From Picocystis sp. L7 (lineage: Eukaryota > Chlorophyta > Picocystophyceae > Picocystales > Picocystaceae), in assembly GCA_020975725.1 (NCBI GenBank), contig QXJR01000027.1:1-64000 (forward strand): a DNA stretch of 64,000 bases. Direction: 5' to 3'. Shown here piece by piece: positions 20,552 to 31,407 of this stretch. The notes under the pieces were generated by a model. That model had not been told where the DNA came from and did no database searches. It saw nothing but the letters and a program-made list of their open reading frames with translations. How positions within the stretch are numbered: the first letter of the stretch is position 1; every line of letters begins with the position of its first letter. Made by a program: the position numbers and the translations under genes.

Positions 20552-20942
20552 TCTTTAGTTCTTGGCTTGATAGATCTGCTATCGGTTCCGTACGCACTTC
20601 TCTTCTTTGGACACAAGCCGTTGCTTATCCTTCTGCGCACACGGGTTAATCTGACGGTGGTGGGACAATCTGAATTCTGGCCATATCTTCGAAGAGATTC
20701 CTTTAAATACCGGGGCAAGACAAGAGTGGTACGGCTAGGGTTTCTCGAGGGAAGACGCTCAGATTGGGTGGCCGCAGATGCCTCGTGAATTGGCCCTGAT
20801 TGGTCGGAAACGTACATCTGTTGAGAGGGGGACCACGTTGGACGACCTGTGGGAAGGTTTGAAGAAGGGTTCCCCGGTCTTTCCCTGCACCCATTCCCTT
20901 TGCCAAGGGAGGAATGGAAAGGGCAACGGGGTGTCTTGTACC

Positions 20943-21568
20943 CACGTGATCTTCCACATGGATAGGGAGTTGGAACACGCCCCAACCTAGGACGGTACGA
21001 GGGTTCCGGTCGGATGATATCTTGTTGAGGAGTCACGTGCACCACTCGCGTCGCTTCGCACTCTTCCCAACCTGATACTTTGGATCCCTCGACGGGGATT
21101 TACCTCGGAAGGATCGAGGGTTCCACCCGGGAAGGTCTCGCCCAAAGAGCACGTGCACCACTCGTGACGTTTCTTTCCCCTTCCAGTGCACCACGTGGGC
21201 TCTCGGCAGGACGTCTCCAAGTGGGGACCGAAGGCTGGACACGTGCAGATCCACGGATACGCCGCAGGGTCCAACCCTCGATCCGTCCGAGGCTGGGGCG
21301 TCGTCTTGGCCCCCGTACGTCGGGGTGGTCACATGCGTACCAGACGCCCAATGTCCGTTTACCCTTCCTTGGTTGGAGGGATTGGATTCAGGGGCAAACG
21401 AGGGACCTTTTCAAGGTTCCAACCCACGTGATCCGAAACGGTCAACGGTACGAGGCCACGTACCCCACGATGGGAAGGATGTCGCCCACGTGATCAACGC
21501 GTTCTCCCTCGTCCTGGCCGAAACCGTCCGGGCTGTTCCCGCAACCACTGGACACGAAAGATCACGTG
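20943..21568. promoter_or_regulatory. Cluster of eight CACGTG palindromes between asparaginase and amidase
   Basis: CACGTG occurs at 20943, 21034, 21150, 21192, 21240, 21425, 21487 and 21563. In a random 625-bp stretch less than one would be expected. CACGTG is the E-box/G-box core bound by bHLH and bZIP factors in eukaryotes. A shared bidirectional control region for the two amide hydrolases is an inference. Confidence 0.55.
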
Positions 21569-21698
21569 ACGGAGGGTTCGTTTTCGAACCGCAGGTGGGG
21601 TGCCGACTCGATCTACCGTACCAGTTCAACTGCCCCACTGCGGGTGGATGTGAAACGTCAGATCAACGACCGCTGCACGCGCAGACGTGTACGTGGCG

Positions 21699-23321
21699 AT
21701 GCGCAACAAGGCCATCGGAGTGCTCGGATCCACCATGCTCCATGCTGCGCTGGTGCTGCTCGGCTTGCTGGCCTTGGCCAGCGGAGACATCAGTGTCGTC
21801 GAGCTCACCGCCACACAAGTGCAAGAAGCCTACGAACAAGGAGAATACACCGCAGAAGAACTCACCCTGGCCTTCCTCGAACGGATTGAGACGTACGAAC
21901 CCGTGTACAACGCGTTCGTCTACCTGAATCCTGACGCTGTGGAAACTGCCAAAGCGTTGGATAAGGAATATGCAGCCAGTGGACCTCGCGGACCGCTGCA
22001 CGGTGTACCCGTGGTCATCAAGGACAACATGAACCTTGCCGGCGTTCCTACGAGCAACGGCTACTGGGGGTTCCGTCGTTCCACGGGAGGATTGGACATG
22101 ATCCCCTCCAGAGATGCCAGCGTGGTGGCCCGCCTGCAAGAGGCAGGCGCCATCATCATGGGCAAGACCAACCTTCCAGACTTTGCACGGAGTGGCACTG
22201 TGTCAGACAGCTCGGCCATCAACCGGACATACAACTCCTACGGTTTGGAACTTGTGCCCGGCGGTTCTAGCGGCGGTACAGCCACGGCCGTGTCCGGAAG
22301 CTTTGCCGTTCTTGGTTTGGGAACAGAGACCGGAGGCTCCATTCAAAACCCAGCAGCCTCCCAGAGCCTGGTAGGGATCAAGCCATCCATTGGCTTGGTT
22401 CCCATTGATGGCATCGCTCCTCTGGTCGCACAGCGGGATGTTGCGGGTCCATTGACCAAGACCGTGGCAGATGCAGCGGCAACGTTGGAGGTCCTCGCTG
22501 GCGTCACCATTCAAGACGTAAGGACCTATAATGGCTTGGCCAGCATGCCCGAGGAAAGCTACGTTACATTTCTGGATCCGGAAGGGCTGCAAGGCAAGCG
22601 GTTGGGTGTCTACGACGGTGTATGGGGCAACGCACTTTCGCCCGAGGTGGAGGAAGCGTACAACCAGATGTTGGATATTGCCATGGACCTGGGAGCTGAC
22701 CTGGTCACGAACGTTTTCAACAATTCAGGATGGACCGAAATCTACGAGGACTCTCCCTCCAACGTCACCTTTGGTTATACTTTGTACCACGATCTGAACC
22801 TGTACTTTCAGGACCTGGGGGATACTTCTGACTTCAACTCGGTGGAAGAGTGGGAGGAGAAGACAAACCGCACCATGGGGGATGATTCTGCTGTTGGTCC
22901 GTTTTCAGTGACAGATAGTGGGACAGGTGGGGATCCCCTCACAGATCCAATGTATTGGGAGTATGCAGGTTGGCGAAGCCGTGTGTATAAAAAATATCGG
23001 GAGATCATGGAAGATGAGCAGCTCGATGGCTTGATCTATCCATTCTCTGCCATTCCTTTGCCCAAATTCGAGGAGGGTGGAGTTGGTGCCATCAGTGTGT
23101 CTGAGATCAACCATATAGGGTTGCCACAGATTACCCTTCCGGCTGGCTATCTTGATGGTGGGCAACCATTTGCGATCAATTTCATTGGAAAAGATCTTTA
23201 TACTGAAGCCGAGCTGATATCGATGAGTTATGCATTTGAGCAAGCCACAATGCTGCGCGAGGCCCCAGAAGGCCCCGAAGAGCAGGTGTCCTTCGGAAAC
23301 TGCCAGTGTACAACTTTTTGA
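21699..23321 (+). CDS. Secreted amidase (amidase signature family)
   Basis: 540 residues from the ATG at 21699; the open frame extends four codons upstream only through non-ATG codons. A signal peptide (core MLHAALVLLGLLALASG) precedes an amidase-signature domain. The Ser-cisSer-Lys triad is visible: Lys 108 in VVIKDN, Ser 191 in GGSSGG and Ser 214 in ETGGSIQNPA, with spacings close to those of the family. These enzymes hydrolyse carboxamides to acids and ammonia; the exact substrate cannot be told. Together with the neighbouring asparaginase-like gene and the signal peptides, an extracellular nitrogen-scavenging role is plausible. No frame damage is seen. Confidence 0.9.
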   Translation: MRNKAIGVLGSTMLHAALVLLGLLALASGDISVVELTATQVQEAYEQGEYTAEELTLAFLERIETYEPVYNAFVYLNPDAVETAKALDKEYAASGPRGPLHGVPVVIKDNMNLAGVPTSNGYWGFRRSTGGLDMIPSRDASVVARLQEAGAIIMGKTNLPDFARSGTVSDSSAINRTYNSYGLELVPGGSSGGTATAVSGSFAVLGLGTETGGSIQNPAASQSLVGIKPSIGLVPIDGIAPLVAQRDVAGPLTKTVADAAATLEVLAGVTIQDVRTYNGLASMPEESYVTFLDPEGLQGKRLGVYDGVWGNALSPEVEEAYNQMLDIAMDLGADLVTNVFNNSGWTEIYEDSPSNVTFGYTLYHDLNLYFQDLGDTSDFNSVEEWEEKTNRTMGDDSAVGPFSVTDSGTGGDPLTDPMYWEYAGWRSRVYKKYREIMEDEQLDGLIYPFSAIPLPKFEEGGVGAISVSEINHIGLPQITLPAGYLDGGQPFAINFIGKDLYTEAELISMSYAFEQATMLREAPEGPEEQVSFGNCQCTTF

Positions 23322-24784
23322 GTTTCCGATTTTTGTAAGAGCCAAAATTGAATGAGTCCTTCCATCCGCTATACCTTTGTTCATTCTTGATTCTCTTGGG
23401 AAAGCCACTTCATGCATTCCAAATGCTCATAGAGGATGAATTCGGATAATGATCGAAAAGATGCAAGAAGAAATCTGATTGTGAAGGGATATGGTTTTTG
23501 CATATACCACCCACAAGCCTTGAGGAATCACCCAATTGACTTAGGCATGACCATTTCTTGAGGGGAAGCAAAACAGCAACACATTCTTAGCCCCAAAGAA
23601 TCGACCCAGTGTCAAACCTCCTGTGCCTCCAAGACGCGTTGAATTCCCTCTCATGGGGGAGTGGGGACAAAGCATGGCCTGTAGAGCATCCTCTGCATCT
23701 CATCGGGCACATTTTTATTGACATGTATGGTTCTTAAGTATCTTTGGAGGGGAGCAAACTGCTGAAGTCAATTGTCGCCATGTGTGCCAGGCGAGGCTTG
23801 AGAAATTCCTTGTCCCCAAAGGCTGGACGGAAATTTTCGGTGTGTCCTTTTTTGTGTGACTATAGGTCAAGTCGTAACGATCTGGCTGGGAGAGATCCCA
23901 AGCTCCACTTGTGCCGTGGTACCCATCAAGAGCCGACGCCATCACTCGGCCGGGATCCGAATGATTCCTAAGACACCCCAAGACGCGACTTTGCAAGTGA
24001 TCGTAGGGTTCCCTGAATCCTCAGTGTAGGGATCAGGCCCAAATAACCCTAGTCGCGTTTGCATAGACGAGATGCTAAAAGGCTAGCTTAATGTTCAAAA
24101 GATATGGTTACAGATTTTTGGTCTGACCCAGCTTTTTGTCGACAAGCTTTTGAACGGTCGTCTCTCGTATTTTTTTGTCCTCGAGGAATTAATGTATGGG
24201 ACCGGCTAGAGAAGACATGGAAATTTTGTTCTCATTTGTGCGTCTTTGCCATCCAATGCGCCTCGTTTTCACCAGAAGGAATGGAAGGTAAGTGCCATTT
24301 GAGACGTCTTGTTAAACAGCAATGTCTCCTACCCGTCCAATGTGCTATCCTTCAGGTGGGTGAAAACGTATGATGCGCTGCATAGGAGCTCGTTTTACAA
24401 CTATTATCCGTGCAATAAGAAGCCAAAATCCATTACGTTGAGAAAGACGGTAGAAATAAAGTGTGAACATTGACACTGGCAATATCGGCGCATTGAAGCG
24501 ATTGGACGATGTGTTTGTCATCTAGGCGTATAGAAAGCAAGTGGTCGGTGCTACCCCTGCTTGTGAGGAAATCGATGACACGTCCGAAAGCGCAAACATT
24601 CTAAATCACCGGTGGACTGTAACGACGTGGCCCCAAAATGTTTTCATGACATTCCTTGAGAACAAGGGATCTTTTTGGTGCTAGTAGCAGAACCAAAAGC
24701 AACAAAACAGCTATTAGAATCTCTTATTCCGGCACGTATGCGTGTAATATGTTGTAAAGTGCAAATTGAAAGATGGCTGTCTGT
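23322..24784. other. No gene recognised
   Basis: About 1460 bp of A/T-rich intergenic sequence downstream of the amidase. Open frames are short and unlike known families. Confidence 0.35.
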
Positions 24785-24985
24785 TAGGTGTGAGCTGCCT
24801 AGTTCTGGAGCTCCTTTGGTGTGGAGGAAGTTGCCTTGGAGGTCAAGGAGGCGCTTCGGAGGCGGCTCTTCCTTGAAGGTCAAGATCGACTGGATAACAA
24901 AGTGTGTAGGGGGGGAGTAAGTACTCCTCCCCATCGAGGGATAACCATCTATTGAAGGTTCTCAGTGGGTGAGGAACCAATAGAG
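24785..24985 (+). repeat. Dispersed repeat, second family, copy 2
   Basis: Partner of 17335-17525; shared phrases include GGAGGAAGTTGCCTTGGAGG, AGGAGGCGCTTCGGAGGCGG, CTCCTCCCCATCGAGGGATA and GTGGGTGAGGAAC. CATATAAAGG, a TATA-like string, follows at about 25009. Divergence between copies is moderate. Confidence 0.65.
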
Positions 24986-27900
24986 GGTACCGGCTCCTCA
25001 CACTGTCCCATATAAAGGACAAGCATTGACTATGACGTTTATAGCAAATTTACCTCATGGACCTCAAGCGATTTTCTTGCGGCTTTTGTGGAAGCGTCGC
25101 AAACTCCTTGTAGGTGTGAGGTGCAAGCACACGTTTGAAGAAAGTACGTGCATTCTTCATAAGTGATTTGTGCGTCCAAACCGCCAGAGGCCGGTAGGAC
25201 AAGAGCACGCAACTTCAAAAAGCCCGTGTTTATGCACCGCGTAATCGCCATGCGAAGAGAAGGATTCGTTTGAAATCAAATGAAATGGATGTTTCCACCT
25301 CATATTGTGTGAAACTATGCTTTTGCTACCGAGTCGTGCGTGCCGCTACAAGCGTCTACACGTCCTCCCCACGACCCCCTCTGCCGATTTAGAGCGTACC
25401 CTTACCAAGTATAGTGTCATGCATTTACCACATGTGTGCGACCCGCAAAGGTACGGAACGGTACCATTCCTTGCCTCACGAAACATTGGCATGATACGAA
25501 TGCTCTCCGGTCACATATAACGCATCATTGCTGCATCACCTTCTTTGACCTATCCCTTCACCAACCGAACAGGTCATTTTAGGCCAGTGCAAAGAACTAA
25601 CATCCACTTATACTACCCAAATAATCTATTATAACAATTGATGGACGTAGACGGAGAGCTAGTTGCCTCTAGATATCCACTTGTGCCATTATCCATTCGT
25701 TTTGTAGCGACTCGTTTGCTTGGAACTTCCTGTAGCCATGCATGTACATTTGCCGTGTTCTCTTTTCACGCATGAGCAAGGTGGTGTTTAGCTTTGCCAA
25801 CCCAATAAGCATGCTCATCTTGCAAACACCACCCATTGCGTTTTCGAGGCGTTGTGGGGCTTGAATTTCCGTGCTCATATCATTTTACGCGCATCAACGA
25901 TGCTGCTCTGTGATTTTTGTACTTGCGTCTATTCACCATCTGAATTTTGCTTTGCTAATATATGTATTGTGATTGCTTGATGCTTGACCATACATTTCAT
26001 GGTATCTACTACTGATGTGGCGAAACGAGGAAGCACAAGACGCAGCGGAGGATCTTAATGCCTACGGTGGGTAGTTGCTTGGATCCTACATGTCTTGCAT
26101 AAATGGGTCTCGACCGACATTCAAGCAATCTGTCCATGTTGGTTGGGCTAACTTTTGTGGAGGCGCTTGTGTATAGCCTTTGGAAACCCGTTTTGTATTG
26201 TTTATTAACCGGCACAGATCACACACTGTACTCAAGTAGAGCCCAAAATGTTTTCAATGACCCAAACATGTTGTCAGGGTGGCAAACACAGACACTCCCT
26301 ATCCAAGAAGGCACTAATCGAAGGGTGGATGCCGTTTAGATTCCACATTATGTGTGGAACTTCTTGTTTTCATTGCTTTTGTGCACTCCAAAGTCTTCAT
26401 TCGCTAGCACGCATTTAGCAACCCATCAGAGGGGGTTCTCAATTCCCGTCCTCAAGGGTCTACTCAACTAGGCAACAACATTCGTAAGGGCATGCACCTG
26501 CTAATTCTTTTAAACACGGAATCTTACACATTGAGTGGCCAACCTAAAGTGTACTCTTTGGTTGCATCCGCATCGCGTGCATTCCCAAAGCTGGGTGGTT
26601 CGCAATTTGGGTTACTTGCCAAAACTGCAAGATTCAACCTCTTCCTTCGCAAGCACCTCTTGGCCGTAACCAATTCGCATGACGGGAATTTTGCGGGAGC
26701 TTCTTTGTTGTCCAAGTACTTGAATACCCATGCAATACACTGAAATGTTCGAGTAAGCATTTTGTGAATGAGAAGTGAAGTCTACCCACGTCCTATCCAA
26801 CAAGTTTACCTTCTCGCGAGGTTGAGGTAGAAGTATCTTTCTTTTGCAAGGGTCATCCGTGAAGGGTTCCTCACTCCGCCCGGTGAAACCTTGCAAAAGT
26901 TAGCCTAGACCGAAACAGGAGTAGGAATCCCCACCTTGATGAAACGTATCCTCTCAACATGAACCTCGCCATAACACATTCGTACGTTGTACGTAAGGAA
27001 CGGTCTACTCGATCACATTGCGGTTTTTTTTCGCTAGGAGTTTCCCGTTCCTCCACCAATGCACATTGAAGTCGTATCAAACTGTTCATTTGCTGCCGAA
27101 CCCGAAACACCCAGTTACTACATCGGTTTATTGATGTGCATGACTAAACACATGCGGATAAATTCTCAAAGTCTTCAATAGGCACCCCTCCACAACCTTT
27201 GACGTCCATTGGATCCAACAAATGCCGCATGTCGTTCCCAACGGATTACTAAAAATCGGTACATCTTCTCATAATACAGTATATACTACTTGCACTAGCC
27301 CCTTGTCCTAGCATGATCCATCGCAACTTGGTAGAGGGGCAGTTCTGGCAGTCTCTACACGGGGACCTACTGGTGCTCCTATAGATGAGCAAAGACACTT
27401 CTCGGATAAAAAACCTAACTTCTTACTAACACACGGGGGTTACGAGAGCCTCCTACAGGTGCCACGTATGTGATCGACAATTAGCAGGTCTTACTCACAA
27501 AGCGGGTCCCTATGCCACAAGGTGCTTGACATACTTCGCACAGTCGGAATTCTAGTGGAAAATGGTTATCATCTTTCTTGCAACAAAAAAGGATGAAGAG
27601 CTTTCTTATGGCGGCAGCGATCATGTTCGAAGGAAGTATATACATATGCTACTACGATTGTTGAAGCGAGCATACAATGAATACTTGCCATGTGTTAGAG
27701 TTGTGTTGAGGTTGTTGAAGAATTGACCGGTCGGAAGTGCCAATTGGAGGTGCTTTTCCGTTCTAGAGGTTCGAGGGCAAAGAAAAGATCAAGCCATGTC
27801 TATGGCAAGCCTGCATGAGTGAACGTGCCTTGCGTCAAAGTTTTGGGTGGAGCATTTGCTATGGTACATACTTGCATGACCTTCGCAAGTCTCTTCCCTG

Positions 27901-28194
27901 GAGTGGCAGCAATCACCATCAATAGTTCACAAAGTACGTCTTGTAGAGTAGGTAGAAGACTCAACGGTAACAACGGATTTCGAGACACAAAGTCGATCAT
28001 ACAGGCTCGTCAGCTTTGAAAAGACATCTACAGATTTTCTCAACTTTCATTGGTGCAATTAGAATGGTTCCATCGTGGGCATGGTGAAAGGTGTAAGCTT
28101 GCCAAAGGAGTGAAAGCTACTGTTTCGATTGACAGTAAAAGTTGTACTGGTAATAGAAACCTGGATGAAGTTGGATGTTTCACCCGTTACAGCA
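24986..28194. other. Gene-poor A/T-rich region
   Basis: About 3.2 kb without a recognisable gene, RNA or repeat array. Open frames stay under 100 codons and have no family features. It may hold decayed elements that cannot be recognised by eye. Confidence 0.4.
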
Positions 28195-28866
28195 TTAGGG
28201 AATGGCAGCGCTGCTAGCATTTCCCTGGGCTCCGTACATCTGGTCATGGGTAGAGGTCCAAGAAGCATTACCACCCTTAGTCCTCCGTGGAAGCAAAAGA
28301 TATACAGCAACAGCCAAGAGCGCCACACCTGCAATTAATCCGATAACGATCCCCGCAATCGCACCTCCGCTTAGGCCAGACGAAGACGAACCAAGCGATG
28401 AATAGGTAGCTGTCACTACGGGGTAGGCAGTGCATTCACTACGTTGGCTGCAAACCTCCCTCGTGCACTCTGAACTCCTGCCGTTGGGAGTCGGAAAGAA
28501 CGCATATGCATCATCTGCACAAAAATTTGTTTTGCAACAGTGACATGTGCAATCCACAGGGGTTGCCCGCACCCACACTCCTGGATTATGCGATCCCTCT
28601 GATGGGCAATTTGACATAGACTGACAAGCACGTTGAGTGCACTGCGATGGACTTTCGACAGTGATTCTCTCCCTTCCAAGATCTGCATATATTCGATCAG
28701 AACTGTCGCTCCCACATTCGCACAGACAGTTTCTCGCCCGAGGGTCAGCATTTGCACAAGTGACAAAGGCAACGTACAAGAGGAGAACCAGCGAAAGCCA
28801 AATTGAAATACTGGTTCCTCGCAGGGTGGGGGTAGCAGAGGTCTTCGAAATGCTCGGTGGGTACAT
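28195..28866 (-). CDS. Cys-rich type I membrane protein
   Basis: 223 residues from an ATG at 28866. A signal segment (core IWLSLVLLLYVAFVTCA, residues ~23-39) is followed by a Cys-rich ectodomain of about 110 residues, a Ser/Gly linker, a membrane segment (GGAIAGIVIGLIAGVALLAV, about residues 162-185), a basic stop (PRRTK) and a short cytoplasmic tail. The ectodomain seems to hold two copies of one module: CLCEC...SQCTQRACQSMSNC and CTCHCC...SECTREVCSQRSEC. I know no family for it. The architecture suggests a small surface receptor or wall-associated protein. CACGTG lies 92 bp upstream of the ATG. Confidence 0.75.
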   Translation of the reverse strand: MYPPSISKTSATPTLRGTSISIWLSLVLLLYVAFVTCANADPRARNCLCECGSDSSDRIYADLGRERITVESPSQCTQRACQSMSNCPSEGSHNPGVWVRATPVDCTCHCCKTNFCADDAYAFFPTPNGRSSECTREVCSQRSECTAYPVVTATYSSLGSSSSGLSGGAIAGIVIGLIAGVALLAVAVYLLLPRRTKGGNASWTSTHDQMYGAQGNASSAAIP

Positions 28867-28957
28867 GGTGCTACCAAATAGAAGGGGTGCTCTCCCTGTT
28901 GGGTCTGCACTGCTCTCCCGTTGAGATGGACGACCAAGAACGATGCACAGATGCTAC

Positions 28958-29980
28958 CACGTGGTGATGCACGATGGCGACGGTCGCTGACCTTCTGATT
29001 GTCCAGTCTTCTTGGAATTCCATGAAGGCGAGGTCGCCCGCCCCAATGGTCGCAGCATCTGAAATCTTCCAGCGTAGGGACAACTGCGTACGGAAAAAAG
29101 ACCAGCCCCTCAATCCATATTCAGTGTCTCCGCCCATCTTCGAGAGTGGCAGGCACGTACTTTTTATCCAGGTATGCGGTCGGCCTGTCGCAACGCGCAT
29201 GCGCTGAGCCGACAAAGACTGTCGGAGCCAATGACGTACTGTAGCAGATTGGTCAGGATCACCCATGAAGACCGCTTCTAAAACAACGTGATACCGTAAG
29301 AAATAAGGTAACCAAAGCAGTGAGAACCTCCATTTGGGATTTGCAGCTCGAAGTATTGGGCAAGAGGTGCAGCAAGAAGGAAGAGGCAGCGAGCTCCATT
29401 ATAGGTTTCGCTTCGTTGTGTATAGCCTTGCGAAGATAATCCGCTGCAGCGAGCTACCACAGGAACCTTCCGCTGTCCCCCGTACATCTTGAGAGTTTAT
29501 AACTGATCTGTCAATTTACATGTGCTTCATTGGCTTTTGACAATACAAGCCTTGAAGGCAGATGATTCATCAAGGTGTTTCCCACGTCATGGTTGCCATC
29601 CTCTGTCTCCCTTGGACCAGGTTCATGAAAGTATCGAAGCGGGAGGAGACCACGTTGTCTCTGTCCTGCTTGAAGGGGGAGGAGGACCTGTTCAGCCTCC
29701 ATCAAAGCACTGCCTGTCGACCCGGACACTGCTGACAGCATCGTCACTTGCAGCTGGGCCAACGGTGTCACGAAACACCATCATCGCGACAGCGTTTCGG
29801 AGAACCGTAGTATTCGTCCTGGGCAGCTCGGAAGGTCCGACTCATTACCCGCCAGGGAAATTGAGACGTTCGCCTCAAATGTTGCTGTTGACACGTGGAG
29901 TCCACGCGCCATCCACACGCCCCGCCCCACCCCACGACTCATCTGGACGTCCCGGGGTCAGATCCTAGACGCAACACGTG
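28958..29980. promoter_or_regulatory. Divergent intergenic region with three CACGTG motifs
   Basis: CACGTG occurs at 28958 (close to the start of the Cys-rich membrane protein) and at 29892 and 29975 (188-271 bp upstream of the FEA1-like gene). The rest of 28867-30162 shows no gene. Confidence 0.4.
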
Positions 29981-30162
29981 GAGTTACGAAGAACGTTCGT
30001 GCCTGGCACGTTCTCGACTCCGAAAAAAATCCTATTACATACTTCAGTCCGTGAGAGTCTCGCACCATTTCACAATCACGCAGACTGTCCAGGCCGACCA
30101 CCTGCTTCAACACTTTGCGACTCTCTTCCGTTGCCTATCCACCGACACCATCCAGCACCACC

Positions 30163-31407
30163 ATGTGGGCAATCTGGCTTGCTGTTGGTATAGCTATGCT
30201 TGCTTCCGGTGTCGCGTCCGATGCCCACGAGAACCTCGAAGGTCTTCCAACAGGGTCAACAAACGTGAAGAAGTTGGTATACGATGTGTGTGACATGAAG
30301 GATGAAGGAAGAGAACGGAAGTGGTCAGAAGTACGCAACATTTACATCCAAGGAGAGAATGCCAATCCGCTTACGTTCTACGAATATGCAACAAAACAAA
30401 TGCCACAGTCCGTAACGTATCGTCTCTTTCGCAACTACTACAATAGCGATACATTCTTGGATGATCACATGAAACACTACCTGTGTTCCCGGCACAATCG
30501 AGTCAGGAAGCTGCTGCAAAGCGAAGAGCCGTCTGAACGAGCTGTATCGGACCGCTACTGCGATGGCTATTCTGCAGAAACGAGCGGTTTTGATCATGCC
30601 AGCATGACCCAAGCCATTCCAAAGGCGGTACAAAATTGGATTCCCATATTCATGTCCACTGTAGAGTTTGAGAAGGCAGTCGACCAGATTGCGAGTGGAG
30701 GATCGAAAGGTGCTGCTCATGAAGCTTTGAAAGAAGCTTTCTACTTCTATTTTGGTGAGGAAGGAACGTATGACAAGGATTGCGCCCCCGTGATCACGAC
30801 AGACAAGCGTAGAGACAACTTTGGTCCTAGCAACCAGGAAGCCATTCTGTCCGTCTTTCGAGAAGCCAATGCTGAGTTGCAGAAGGAATCTCCCCGTGCA
30901 TCTGAGTTGAGGCGACTTTTTCACAGGGTTACTGCGCTTCACCTCGTTGTGTATGCTAAAGCAACCACCCGCTATGGATTTTTCCTGGATGAAGCAGAGC
31001 CTGGCCTTCCTGCTTACAAGTACAGAACAGAAGGAAAGACCTTTTACAGAGTCATTACCCCTTACGTGGCATTGGTAGACCCAGAGGGAGCTGCCCGTGT
31101 GGAAAGTATATATGAAGACGACAACGCGCCAGTGCTGGCTGATGGAAACTACTATTGCCAAGTGGATGAGGTCATGAGGTGCTTTGTGCGTTCAATGGGA
31201 AGCTATGGCATCACTGTCGAGGAGAACTATGGTACCCTGGAGAATACGGAGGGCTCTTCCTGTCCGACTCCATCTTGCCACAGCAACAGTCTACGCTTCG
31301 ATGATGATGGTGGTTCCCAGTTCGGCAATCATCACAATGCTGGGAGACCTCCGTTTGCTTCGCTTGCGATAGCTGCAGCAGGGGCTTTGTCTTGCTTGAT
31401 AATTTGA
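30163..31407 (+). CDS. Probable FEA1-type periplasmic iron-assimilation protein
   Basis: 414 residues from the ATG at 30163; the open frame continues 16 codons upstream, but this ATG gives a clean signal peptide (WAIWLAVGIAMLASGVA). The body resembles algal FEA1/low-iron-inducible secreted proteins: VRNIYIQGENANP near the N-terminus, CAPVITTDKRRDNFG in the middle, and VVYAKATTRYGFFLDEAE followed by EGKTFYRVITPYVA. A hydrophobic C-terminus (FASLAIAAAGALSCLII) ending the protein suggests a GPI anchor or membrane tether. FEA1 proteins are induced by iron limitation and help iron uptake in algae. The assignment is from memory of family motifs and should be treated as probable. Confidence 0.55.
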   Translation: MWAIWLAVGIAMLASGVASDAHENLEGLPTGSTNVKKLVYDVCDMKDEGRERKWSEVRNIYIQGENANPLTFYEYATKQMPQSVTYRLFRNYYNSDTFLDDHMKHYLCSRHNRVRKLLQSEEPSERAVSDRYCDGYSAETSGFDHASMTQAIPKAVQNWIPIFMSTVEFEKAVDQIASGGSKGAAHEALKEAFYFYFGEEGTYDKDCAPVITTDKRRDNFGPSNQEAILSVFREANAELQKESPRASELRRLFHRVTALHLVVYAKATTRYGFFLDEAEPGLPAYKYRTEGKTFYRVITPYVALVDPEGAARVESIYEDDNAPVLADGNYYCQVDEVMRCFVRSMGSYGITVEENYGTLENTEGSSCPTPSCHSNSLRFDDDGGSQFGNHHNAGRPPFASLAIAAAGALSCLII

